A stretch of 27,119 nucleotides of DNA, from contig JAHWHA010000054.1 in the NCBI GenBank assembly GCA_019323665.1, positions 1-27,119 on the forward strand, read 5' to 3'. The notes under the pieces are model-generated. The model was not told the origin of the DNA, made no database searches, and saw only the letters and a program-made list of their open reading frames with translations. Shown here piece after piece: positions 1 to 6,865 of the stretch (its first letter is position 1; every line of letters starts with the position of its first letter). This DNA comes from Candidatus Woesearchaeota archaeon. Its GTDB lineage: Archaea; Nanobdellota; Nanobdellia; Woesearchaeales; JAGVZT01. A program made the position numbers and the translations under genes.

Positions 1-115
1 CTATGTGTATGTGTGGTACAACCATACCTGTTATAAAAACACATGCTAACAGATACGATAGATATACATTTTTCCGAACCGTATATATTTTAACTGCTTT
101 TTTTTCTTTTGCCAT
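1..115 (-). CDS. Small membrane protein, 3' end cut by window edge
   Basis: The reading frame starts at ATG 115 behind a GGGGGGT Shine-Dalgarno site and stays open to the window edge, so only the first 38 residues are visible. A lysine-rich N-terminus (MAKEKKAVK) is followed by a hydrophobic stretch with YLLACVFITGMVV near residues 20-33, consistent with a membrane anchor and a cytoplasmic basic tail. It overlaps the end of the upstream zinc-ribbon gene by 26 nt. No family is recognised. Confidence 0.5.
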   Translation of the reverse strand, partial: MAKEKKAVKIYTVRKNVYLSYLLACVFITGMVVPHIHI

Positions 116-245
116 TTCTTTTACCCCCCAAATTTATAGAAGTCCTGCATCGGGGACAAGCCACATATACAGGATAATCCTTGCTCGGTTTTCTACCCCC
201 CCTATATTCCCATTCCCATTTGCAACGCTGACATTTAAGTTTCAT
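90..245 (-). CDS. Small archaeal-type zinc-ribbon protein, 51 aa
   Basis: Two CxxC knuckles are visible: CQRC at residues 5-8 and CPRC at 30-33, separated by a WEWEYRG segment. This resembles the short zinc-ribbon proteins common in archaea (pattern LKC..C...W.Y.G......CP.C). The tail is rich in Lys and Arg. The ATG overlaps the upstream TGA as ATGA, a typical translational-coupling arrangement. A nucleic-acid or protein-contact role is plausible but inferred. Confidence 0.7.
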   Translation of the reverse strand: MKLKCQRCKWEWEYRGGRKPSKDYPVYVACPRCRTSINLGGKRNGKRKKSS

Positions 246-343
246 CTTTTTGCATCAACCTTTTTTCTGATTTTCTTTTTTTCCATTTTTGCTCGTCTCG
301 TGCCACCAAATATATCAAAATTGAACTTATACTTTGTTGCCAT
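242..343 (-). CDS. MATKY-type mini-protein, 33 aa (copy 1)
   Basis: The first 17 residues, MATKYKFNFDIFGGTRR, closely match the start of the 55-aa protein at 2523-2690 (MATKYQFNWAIFGGTRR), so the two are paralogues. The remainder is very basic (many Lys and Arg). A TAG lies directly before the ATG in frame, which fixes the start. It overlaps the 57-aa membrane-protein gene by 17 nt and the zinc-ribbon gene by 4 nt. Function unknown; the paralogy is the main evidence that it is real. Confidence 0.65.
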   Translation of the reverse strand: MATKYKFNFDIFGGTRRAKMEKKKIRKKVDAKR

Positions 344-500
344 CTATAACCTGTGTAGTTTGATTAAGCTTTTTTATGTATTCTTCAACTACCGATAATT
401 TTACATCAATATTATACATAGCAAATGTTTTAACGATGTCTAACACAAGTACCAACAATAAAAACAAACTCAAAACCACAACTACTACATCTTGTTCCAT
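327..500 (-). CDS. Single-pass small membrane protein, 57 aa
   Basis: After MEQD the protein has an uninterrupted hydrophobic helix rich in Val and Leu (about residues 5-20), followed by a charged helical tail (SVVEEYIKKLNQ). This is a one-span membrane protein with a short N-terminus. The start at 500 is supported by the upstream GAGGTGAG Shine-Dalgarno sequence. No family recognised. Confidence 0.65.
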   Translation of the reverse strand: MEQDVVVVVLSLFLLLVLVLDIVKTFAMYNIDVKLSVVEEYIKKLNQTTQVIDGNKV

Positions 501-511
501 TTTCTCTCACC

Positions 512-613
512 TCATAAAGTGCCTGTTTCTAGTGCTTCCAATAATTCTTCTTCATCCCTATAATCAACTTTTTTCAAATTCTTGTAATATTTTTTTATAT
601 TCTTTTTCTGCAT
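512..613 (-). CDS. Possible 33-aa acidic-tailed micro-ORF
   Basis: This frame fills the short gap between the 57-aa membrane protein and the 62-aa gene, overlapping the latter by 50 nt. The N-terminus is Lys/Tyr-rich and the C-terminus acidic (RDEEELLEALETGTL). The ATG has no clear Shine-Dalgarno site; an internal TTG could serve instead. Weakly supported. Confidence 0.25.
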   Translation of the reverse strand: MQKKNIKKYYKNLKKVDYRDEEELLEALETGTL

Positions 614-752
614 TTTTTTCAAAAGCATCAATGGTATTTATCATTTCAAGATAATAGTGCGATATTTCCCATAGCACACTAAATATTTTATATTGGAACT
701 CCTTATCAAGCTTGTCCCACTCGTCCTTGCTAAAATTATTAGCCATTTGCAT
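564..752 (-). CDS. Hypothetical 62-aa helical protein
   Basis: A charged protein with alternating hydrophobic and polar residues, probably alpha-helical throughout (FSKDEWDKLDKEFQYK, then an acidic/lysine coiled-coil-like tail). The first ATG shares one base with the upstream stop (TGATG); a second ATG six bases on is an equally good start. No recognised family. It belongs to the chain of small overlapping genes at the left end. Confidence 0.6.
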   Translation of the reverse strand: MQMANNFSKDEWDKLDKEFQYKIFSVLWEISHYYLEMINTIDAFEKNAEKEYKKILQEFEKS

Positions 753-928
753 CAACCTTTTTCATTAATCTCCATAACCATAGCACAGCATTGAACAACC
801 ATCTGTTCAAGTTGTTCTCTACTGACCTTAAGCCTCTTTTGACCATCAAAAAGAATATTAATTTGCTCTTGAATAGTTTCAGTATGCCAAGCATTTGTAA
901 ATATCTTACGCCAATCTGTTTCGTCCAT
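752..928 (-). CDS. Hypothetical 58-aa protein
   Basis: Begins MDETDWRKIFTNAWH and continues as an amphipathic helical protein with a QLEQMVVQCCAMVMEI segment. The ATG at 928 is preferred over an upstream GTG because AGAGGTG sits at proper Shine-Dalgarno distance. It is coupled to the downstream 62-aa gene by a TGATG overlap. No family recognised. Confidence 0.6.
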   Translation of the reverse strand: MDETDWRKIFTNAWHTETIQEQINILFDGQKRLKVSREQLEQMVVQCCAMVMEINEKG

Positions 929-954
929 CAAAAACACCTCTCACTGTCAATTTT

Positions 955-1386
955 CTATTCTATAACAATCCTCGTGTCTGGTAACTCAGCAGCAACCCTT
1001 GTGTTGATGTCTGGCACTATCACTTGTGGCTTGAATATCACTCTGTAATAATAAGCACTCGCCTCAGCAGGCTCTATCTGCTCTACAAAATATGCCGTAT
1101 TATCAGACAACCCAAAATAATGTTTCTTGTACTCATTATGACCAGTTTTACATATAACTTCTAATTCACCATTTGTAACTCTATCTGAAAATATAGCACA
1201 CTTTCCTTCAACTACCAACAAATATTGGTCTGTTATGCCATTGAAAAAAACTATACGCCTGTTAATCTCAAAATTATCTGATGACTGTCTCAAATTCTGT
1301 GAGGCTACACTTGCATCTGTGCAACCCATTACAAATAATAATAACATTCCAACTATAATCAACCCAATCTGCATTTTATTTTTCAT
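955..1386 (-). CDS. Phage-type beta-sandwich lipoprotein, 143 aa
   Basis: The N-terminus is a lipoprotein signal: a Lys-containing start, a hydrophobic core and a lipobox FVMGC with the cysteine near residue 22, predicting export and lipid attachment. The mature part contains NFEINRRIVFFNGITDQYL, EVICKTG, YKKHYFGLSDNTAYFVEQ and YYYRVIFKP. From memory of phage annotation this is the family listed as beta-sandwich lipoprotein in many tailed bacteriophages (recall, not a search). The ATG at 1386 sits 7 nt after GGAGG; the longer TTG-started frame is unlikely. Function is unknown; superinfection exclusion or a surface role is only a guess. Confidence 0.75.
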   Translation of the reverse strand: MKNKMQIGLIIVGMLLLFVMGCTDASVASQNLRQSSDNFEINRRIVFFNGITDQYLLVVEGKCAIFSDRVTNGELEVICKTGHNEYKKHYFGLSDNTAYFVEQIEPAEASAYYYRVIFKPQVIVPDINTRVAAELPDTRIVIE

Positions 1387-1426
1387 TTTACAAACCTCCA
1401 AATTTAAGTATGTATGTAGTATAACT

Positions 1427-1434
1427 ATTATTTA
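1427..1434 (-). promoter_or_regulatory. Archaeal TATA box upstream of the lipoprotein gene
   Basis: TTTAAATA preceded by a purine-rich AGAAAGA (BRE-like), overlapping the end of the glycosyltransferase gene. Initiation about 25 nt on would give a leader of about 20 nt before the lipoprotein ATG. The 15-mer AGAAAGATTTAAATA recurs at 14487-14501. Confidence 0.5.
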
Positions 1435-2526
1435 AATCTTTCTAATCATCTTTCCGTATTCTGCCTCAATTTTCTTGGCAACCTCTGACCAATCGAACTT
1501 CTCGGCCGCTTCTCTGTTGCTCTTGCTCAGTATCTCTAATGATTTCTGGTCATCCAACAGCCCGATTATCTGCTTCGCCATGGCCTTGACATCCCTAGGT
1601 TTGACCACTATGCCCTGCAGATGGGTTGTTACCAGCTCGGCTGGTCCTGAGTTGTCATATACGATTGAAGGCACACCACATGCTGCCGCCTCTATCACCA
1701 CTAGCCCGAACGTGTCCTTGGTGGATGGCATCAGCATTATGCTAGAGCTCTTTATCTCACTGATTGTCTGGTCATAGTCCAGCCTGCCCATAGACTTGAT
1801 GAACTCGTGCTTGGTCTCAACATCCTGCCCGATTATCTTCAGCACGAGCTCTGGATGTGATTCATGGGCTATGACTGCCGCATCAATTGCGTCCTGCACA
1901 TGCTTGAACCATATATCACGCCCTACAAAACACAGTTCTGTGGTTTTCGGCTTGGCCTCGATTGACTCGATTCTGGCCAGGTCAACACCGTTATATATCA
2001 CAGATATATCACATTCTATACCGAAATCCTTGATTAACGCCTGCTTTGCGTAGTTGCTTACTGTCAGGACATGCTCAAAATCAAGATTGAACAGGAACCG
2101 CTCGACTCGCTGGGCTATGGTGGGATTGTATTTATCTTTTGACCAATCTCCAATCACAATATTGATGGTGGCCAGCACCGGCTTATGCTTGAGCTTGCCT
2201 GCAAGCACGGCTGGGAATAGTGGGATGTAAGTGTTGGCATCTATAATATCATATTCCAGGCGGTATAATAGATAGAATAAGCACGCTAGGATATAATGCA
2301 GAAAGTTCCAAATAGACCTGTTTGGCGGGTCAGCTATCACGGGCCCTATATGATGGATATGAACCCCGTCTACCGTCTCCTCTTTTGGTGCACCCTTGAA
2401 CCTGCAACAGACCAGATGCACTTCATGTCCTCGTTCTGCTAACCTCTTGGTTATCTCGTGATACCTTATCTCCCCGCCACCATTATAGTAAGGCACACAA
2501 AACTCGGTCACTACACATATTCTCAT
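1432..2526 (-). CDS. GT4-family glycosyltransferase (GT-B fold), 364 aa
   Basis: Transfers a sugar from an activated donor to an unknown acceptor. The N-terminal Rossmann half shows MRICVVTEFCVPYYNGGGEI and a HEVHLVCCRF strand; the C-terminal half shows ELCFVGRD, IIGQDVETKHEF, and the donor-site region DTFGLVVIEAAACGVPSIV with GPAEL following, typical of GT4. Length is normal for the family and there is no signal peptide or clear membrane anchor. The ATG at 2526 forms an ATGA overlap with the upstream gene and is preferred over an ATG six bases earlier. In viruses such enzymes may glycosylate structural proteins or alter the host surface; that role is inferred. Base composition is GC-richer than the window average. 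Confidence 0.88.
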   Translation of the reverse strand: MRICVVTEFCVPYYNGGGEIRYHEITKRLAERGHEVHLVCCRFKGAPKEETVDGVHIHHIGPVIADPPNRSIWNFLHYILACLFYLLYRLEYDIIDANTYIPLFPAVLAGKLKHKPVLATINIVIGDWSKDKYNPTIAQRVERFLFNLDFEHVLTVSNYAKQALIKDFGIECDISVIYNGVDLARIESIEAKPKTTELCFVGRDIWFKHVQDAIDAAVIAHESHPELVLKIIGQDVETKHEFIKSMGRLDYDQTISEIKSSSIMLMPSTKDTFGLVVIEAAACGVPSIVYDNSGPAELVTTHLQGIVVKPRDVKAMAKQIIGLLDDQKSLEILSKSNREAAEKFDWSEVAKKIEAEYGKMIRKI

Positions 2527-2690
2527 GAGCATCTAATATATTTCTTAAGTGTTTCAAGCTCGCTCTCCAGTTCTGCTATCCGTCTCTTCACGCCTTCTCT
2601 CTCCTTCTTTTTTAGCTCGTCCCATGATTTCATTTTCTCTCTCCTTGTGCCGCCAAATATGGCCCAGTTGAATTGGTATTTGGTAGCCAT
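2523..2690 (-). CDS. MATKY-type mini-protein, 55 aa (copy 2)
   Basis: Starts MATKYQFNWAIFGGTRR, matching the 33-aa protein at 242-343, then adds a charged helical tail (KSWDELKKKEREGVKRRI, then an ELESELETLKK heptad-like run), suggesting a coiled coil. It is coupled on both sides: TAATG with the upstream gene and ATGA with the glycosyltransferase. Function unknown. Confidence 0.7.
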   Translation of the reverse strand: MATKYQFNWAIFGGTRREKMKSWDELKKKEREGVKRRIAELESELETLKKYIRCS

Positions 2691-3181
2691 TAATTCAACC
2701 TCATTATAAACCCACGTAAATTATAAGCAATTTTGCCTTTATGCTCCCAATATTTGATAGCACCGTATATCTTGAAATAATCGCTGTCTTTCATGGAGCG
2801 ATGCCCGATAAACTCTTCGAAATCCATCAATACAAAATTTGAATTGGACCTCAAGTCATTCAGCACACCTTTGCGTGTCTGGGCAACTATGCCCCAATCC
2901 TGCATCGTCTTCTCGATTATCTCCATCTTGTTGGCTAGTATCTCTGACTGGATATTGAAATGCCTAATGGCCTTGTTGTATACAAACTTGCTGTGATATT
3001 TCTCGTTGAACACCATCTCATCAATGACCTCCCGGACATACTTGATATAGTCCATCGGCACCTCAAGGTCACGCTTCTGGCCAGATTCGTACTGGTATTG
3101 CAGCACCACCCGATTATCGCATTCCGAGACGCTGATAATCTTGTCCCGGCCTTCACCCTTGGTTATGTTAATCTTCTCCAT
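2690..3181 (-). CDS. Hypothetical 163-aa protein
   Basis: No family recognised. A beta-rich start (KIISVSECDNRVVLQYQYESGQKRDLEV) is followed by helical segments and a C-terminal part (SDYFKIYGAIKYWEHKGKIAYNLRGFIMRLN) that could be a winged helix or similar DNA-binding fold, though this is only an impression. The Arg/Lys content fits nucleic-acid contact. Start codon overlaps the Cys-rich micro-gene by 14 nt. Confidence 0.7.
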   Translation of the reverse strand: MEKINITKGEGRDKIISVSECDNRVVLQYQYESGQKRDLEVPMDYIKYVREVIDEMVFNEKYHSKFVYNKAIRHFNIQSEILANKMEIIEKTMQDWGIVAQTRKGVLNDLRSNSNFVLMDFEEFIGHRSMKDSDYFKIYGAIKYWEHKGKIAYNLRGFIMRLN

Positions 3182-3281
3182 CTTGCCTCAACCCACAATA
3201 ATCTGTTGCTTCTGACTCGTGCCCGCATGTGTAATTGTCTTTCCTGTAATGCTTGCACTTGTTGCGGAACTTGCATTTCAT
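3168..3281 (-). CDS. Cys-rich micro-protein, 37 aa
   Basis: Contains Cys at residues 3, 9, 19 and 29 with nearby His (CKFRNKCKHYRKDNYTCGH, then YCG), a spacing suited to one zinc site. The ATG forms an ATGA overlap with the stop of the upstream 99-aa gene. It overlaps the next gene by 14 nt. Looks like a small viral zinc-finger protein; target unknown. Confidence 0.6.
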   Translation of the reverse strand: MKCKFRNKCKHYRKDNYTCGHESEATDYCGLRQDGED

Positions 3282-3577
3282 TTTTTGGTTAGCTCTTGGT
3301 CAAGCTTCTTGACCATCAGCTCCATCTTCTTGATGATTGATACTGATTCGTCAATATTGTTTGACAGCATCAGCACCACGGATGACATCGTGTTGACCAT
3401 CATCATCTCCCATAATGCCTTGTCACTTATCTTCAAGTATGACATGTTCAGCACGAACGGCATCAGGAGCTCGGTCATCTCATCAATCACGTACTCGATA
3501 TCCTCGGGAGTGGCAATGTTTTTGTCACGCATCTCCCTGATGAGCTTGCTCAAGCCTTGGTACTCATCATAGTTCAT
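3278..3577 (-). CDS. Hypothetical 99-aa helical protein
   Basis: A helix-rich protein with acidic N-terminal half (LSKLIREMRDKNIATPEDIEYVIDEM), a methionine-rich middle (LWEMMMVNTMSSVVLML) and a Lys/Glu coiled-coil-like C-terminus. The methionine-rich segment could pack against a membrane or a partner. Good AAGGAG Shine-Dalgarno upstream. No family recognised. Confidence 0.65.
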   Translation of the reverse strand: MNYDEYQGLSKLIREMRDKNIATPEDIEYVIDEMTELLMPFVLNMSYLKISDKALWEMMMVNTMSSVVLMLSNNIDESVSIIKKMELMVKKLDQELTKK

Positions 3578-3671
3578 CTTCCCCTTTTTTCTCCTTCTTT
3601 TTTAAACTATCAGCCAGTGTTTTGTTTTTTTTAATTGTGTTGTATGATACTTTTTGTTTGCTGTATCCCAA
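3567..3671 (-). CDS. Basic 34-aa micro-protein, TTG start
   Basis: Frame MGYSKQKVSYNTIKKNKTLA and a lysine-rich tail (KKKEKKGEDEL). The start would be TTG at 3671, placed 5 nt after an AGAGGTGA Shine-Dalgarno site located inside the upstream micro-gene. It overlaps neighbours on both sides. The Shine-Dalgarno placement and lack of another gene here support it; the TTG start is the weak point. Confidence 0.4.
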   Translation of the reverse strand: MGYSKQKVSYNTIKKNKTLADSLKKKEKKGEDEL

Positions 3672-3768
3672 TTGGTTCACCTCTTATTGGCACTGCTGTT
3701 GTTAATAACTCCAAATAATCCAAAAATTCTTCTTCTGATTTGAATGGTTTGTCCATATCTAAAGACAT
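3631..3768 (-). CDS. Hypothetical 45-aa acidic protein
   Basis: Starts at an ATG overlapping the last 10 nt of the MCM gene (MSLDMDKPFKSEEEFLDYLELL), so probably translated by coupling with MCM. Acidic N-terminal half, neutral C-terminus. No family recognised. Confidence 0.5.
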   Translation of the reverse strand: MSLDMDKPFKSEEEFLDYLELLTTAVPIRGEPIGIQQTKSIIQHN

Positions 3769-6700
3769 TTTATCCAACCCCTCTTCGGTTCTATTATGTC
3801 TCCTTTTATCTTGAGCTTGTTGATTATCTCTTCTGTTTCGTGCTCTGGTATGTTCTCTTCTTTAGCTTTCTGCAGCACATCAAACAGCTGGAAGATTTCT
3901 TGCTTGGAGGATAGCTCCCTGAGTATTTCTTCTAAAATTATAACTTTGTTTCTGGCACTTGCACTTATGGTTGTTATCCTGTCAATATCCAGCCTGCCTG
4001 ACTCGTCCATACCAAGCTGTCTTAAATAGAACATCACTATACGCCTCGCCAACCTGACATCCTGCTCCTCAACTTTGTCAGAGAGCCTTGACTTTGCTGC
4101 GGCTTCTGATAACCTTATCAACCCTTCGGCCTGTCTGGGTGTGATTGGTATCGCCTGGACCCTGTCCTCTTTATTGGTCTGTTTCCTAAGTCCGGTATAA
4201 AACTCTTTTATCAGTTTATCCGCCTCGTCTGTTAACTTGGGTTCAAGTCTCTTTGCATATGCAATATATTTGCGGATTACATCACGCTCTAGTTCTGGGT
4301 TGATTTCATCTGAATCCCTATGAACATCAAGTATCCTTTGAACAACCTTGCCATCAATATTCTCATCTGCCCTGTCAATGAACGCGAAGATTGCATCAAA
4401 TCTGGATAACAATGAAGATTGCATATTAACCTGCTCAGGCAACGGTTTATACATATCAAACCTGCTGCTCTCAGGATTAGCAGCAGCAAGAATAGCTGTT
4501 TCGGCCGGTAAGGATGCGTTGATGCCTATGCCTGTACGGGTAATTACACCAGATTCCATCGCCTCATGCAATGCTGAAATATCATCAGGTCGCATCTTGT
4601 CTGCCTCATCCAACAACAATGTGGCCTTATTCGCCAGAACAATAGCTCCCGCCTCAAGTGCATAAGTATTAGTCAAATCATCTTTGTATATAGCAGCAGT
4701 TATGCCGGCTTTAGTAGACGCACCACCAACAACCAACCTTGATTTTGGGTTTAGCTCTTTTATCTGGTTCAATAATTTTGATTTTCCTGTATTATGCACA
4801 ATAATGCCATTGGCTATGAACCTCTTATGCGTTGGCACTTCTATATCAAAAACATCTCTTGGCCGCAGCCTGTTGATTTCGACTACCTTCTCTGTTAGTT
4901 TGCCATTACGCCTCCTCTTGAGCTTATTGGCATACTCATAATTTTTTCTGAACTTCTTTATTTTCTTTTTGCTCAAAAACCCAATATGGTCACTGAATCT
5001 AATCATCGAGTTTGCTTGCCTTATCACTAAATTGCCTCTGGGCCCGGTTTTGATTCCTTCAGTATTTTTTTTAGGATTTTTTTCCCAGATAATCCTCGAG
5101 TGGATGCCGAACCTCAACAAAAGATGTTGAACATCCCTCAAAAACTCAAGGCTTGCCGATTTGAGACTGATTGAAGTTCTCCCCCTCCCATTACAAAAAG
5201 CACAGCCATCTGCATCATATACTGCAGATAAAAAAGAAGCCACTACCGAGTCTCTTGACTTGAAAATCACATCTGGTACTCGGTTGATATTCGCCTTTAT
5301 CTGTAATGGGGCTAGGACTTCTGATATATGTTTCCGGTGGATGGTGTACGTGTTCATTTTTGAGTTAGGATTTTTTTTATGTTTTGATAGCGATACACCA
5401 AAACATTTCTTAACAGCAGACTCTAATCTTGGCAACACATCTAGCTCATCATCATTAATGACTAATCCCACCTCATATTTTCTAGCCCAGCCATCTGTCA
5501 CTACATATGCCATAATAAGGGCTAGGTCTTCATCCACAAATTGAGGGAGGTTCTGGCCCCACCCAGTCTCAACCAGTGCTTGTTTTGTGCAACGTATTTT
5601 TTTCAGAATCCTGACACTGTCACCCACCTCAAGAGCATCAAACCTTTTCCAATTGTTGCCAGAACAGAGCACGGGTTGGTTGTGTGTCCCTTTCAAGCTT
5701 TTGCCGCTTTCTGTGATTATCTCAATTATTGGTTGCTTTTTATAATGATGGAACACAGTTGCTTTGGCGTTGTTGTACTGCCCATCTATACGCACATTAT
5801 AATCTATTTTTTGCAGATGTTTTGTCCCCATATCCCCTATTTTCATCGAGGTTCCATCAGATAGTGTAACTCTCTCACCAGAGACCAGACATGATGGGTC
5901 ACCAACTAGCAATATATGGATAGTGCCACGAGTCTTGCCTTTTTTGCTTACTTTTTTGACACCACCAAACTGCTGGAGCAATAACGCCTCTTTGATTTCC
6001 TCAATACCATAAATGTTTGGTGCTATGCTGTCACGCATCTTCTCGAAAAGATGTTCATCATTGGCTAACTCTTTGACCATCTCTATATCCTCTGGTGTAA
6101 GCTGTAGGTCTTCGTAGGATTTATCTATTGGTTCAATATAATTGGCCTCAAGCATCATCTCTTTGATATTGCTTTCCTCTTTCAATAGGAAATCCGGACT
6201 TTCAATAACCACACCTGTAATCATAACTTTGTTACCAGGCTCAAGTTGTTTTGCCTTATCGGGTGATATCAACGGTCCGTGGACTATCACATTGACTCTC
6301 TGTGTCTGTGATGACTCGCCAAGATATTCTGGTAGCTCTTCAAACTCTAATTTCAAAAAATCAATTTTTGTTTCTTTGTTGATTTGCCAGCTTCCTTTGT
6401 AGCCACAGGCACAATATCTGGGTTTTTTGATTTTCTTTGTTGTTTGCTTGATTGGGATTCCATTAGCACAGTTTGGGCAAACATAAACAATCTCAACCGT
6501 ATGTGATGCCACAGCTGTGGTCTTCTTGATTGTGCCATTGAATGCAAAAAGTTTGTTTAGGTCTTGTGTGCGGATATCTTTAATCCTCAATAAGCACCCA
6601 GGAGTCAGGTTGTGGAAATATATTTTTATTTTGGTATCAGAATCTTTATCAACTATATTTTCCACAATATCCTCAATCAAGATAAGGGATTTAGAAAAAT

Positions 6701-6860
6701 TATCCAGTATCTCCTCTCCAAGGGCCGGGTCAAACCTGATAAGGTCACAAAAATCTATCAACAAACCTTTGCCAGGGTATATGCTGGCAAACTGGAGTTT
6801 ATTATAACAATTATCTTGCAAATAATCTGTCATGTTCCGTGTAAACTCGCTTGGTTTCAT
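3759..6860 (-). CDS. mcm: MCM replicative DNA helicase containing an intein
   Basis: Hexameric 3'-5' helicase that unwinds DNA at the fork. The 1033-aa precursor has an N-terminal OB/MCM domain with a zinc site (CPNC at 128-131, CAC at 150-152), the AAA+ domain, and a C-terminal winged helix (about 970-1033). Walker A is split by an intein: GDPS at 320-323 and TGKS at 691-694 join on splicing to GDPSTGKS. Walker B is LLLDEAD (D751, E752), sensor 1 is AAANPE (N796), and the arginine finger lies in SLLSRFD (R820). Without the 367-aa intein the helicase is 666 aa, normal for archaeal MCM. The Orc1/Cdc6-like gene ends 5 nt upstream, so the two are probably co-transcribed. Confidence 0.95.
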   Translation of the reverse strand: MKPSEFTRNMTDYLQDNCYNKLQFASIYPGKGLLIDFCDLIRFDPALGEEILDNFSKSLILIEDIVENIVDKDSDTKIKIYFHNLTPGCLLRIKDIRTQDLNKLFAFNGTIKKTTAVASHTVEIVYVCPNCANGIPIKQTTKKIKKPRYCACGYKGSWQINKETKIDFLKLEFEELPEYLGESSQTQRVNVIVHGPLISPDKAKQLEPGNKVMITGVVIESPDFLLKEESNIKEMMLEANYIEPIDKSYEDLQLTPEDIEMVKELANDEHLFEKMRDSIAPNIYGIEEIKEALLLQQFGGVKKVSKKGKTRGTIHILLVGDPSCLVSGERVTLSDGTSMKIGDMGTKHLQKIDYNVRIDGQYNNAKATVFHHYKKQPIIEIITESGKSLKGTHNQPVLCSGNNWKRFDALEVGDSVRILKKIRCTKQALVETGWGQNLPQFVDEDLALIMAYVVTDGWARKYEVGLVINDDELDVLPRLESAVKKCFGVSLSKHKKNPNSKMNTYTIHRKHISEVLAPLQIKANINRVPDVIFKSRDSVVASFLSAVYDADGCAFCNGRGRTSISLKSASLEFLRDVQHLLLRFGIHSRIIWEKNPKKNTEGIKTGPRGNLVIRQANSMIRFSDHIGFLSKKKIKKFRKNYEYANKLKRRRNGKLTEKVVEINRLRPRDVFDIEVPTHKRFIANGIIVHNTGKSKLLNQIKELNPKSRLVVGGASTKAGITAAIYKDDLTNTYALEAGAIVLANKATLLLDEADKMRPDDISALHEAMESGVITRTGIGINASLPAETAILAAANPESSRFDMYKPLPEQVNMQSSLLSRFDAIFAFIDRADENIDGKVVQRILDVHRDSDEINPELERDVIRKYIAYAKRLEPKLTDEADKLIKEFYTGLRKQTNKEDRVQAIPITPRQAEGLIRLSEAAAKSRLSDKVEEQDVRLARRIVMFYLRQLGMDESGRLDIDRITTISASARNKVIILEEILRELSSKQEIFQLFDVLQKAKEENIPEHETEEIINKLKIKGDIIEPKRGWIKCL
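4791..5891 (-). mobile_element. Intein with LAGLIDADG homing endonuclease in MCM Walker A loop
   Basis: Residues 324-690 of the MCM precursor. It starts with Cys324 (CLVSGERVTLSDG), has a block-B-like GTHNQPVLC near 391-399, and ends FIANGIIVHN with the final His-Asn pair (N690), followed by Thr691 as the +1 nucleophile. Two LAGLIDADG helices are visible: LALIMAYVVTDG (about 446-457) and FLSAVYDADG (about 543-552), both keeping the metal-binding Asp. The splicing residues are all present, so splicing and homing may both be active. Insertion in the ATP-binding loop is a known hot spot for inteins in ATPases. Confidence 0.93.
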
Positions 6861-6865
6861 ATTTG

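Noticed and set aside
3..654. Plus-strand reading frames of 131 and 92 codons at the left end
   Set aside because: They are antisense to a chain of minus-strand micro-genes that have Shine-Dalgarno sites, ATGA overlaps and CxxC motifs; composition of the plus frames is biased to Phe, Ser and Ile, as expected of antisense.
249..762. Shared 17-mer TTTGCATCAACCTTTTT at 249-265 and 746-762
   Set aside because: AT-rich, without flanking similarity, and in different genes and contexts; not enough to call a repeat family.
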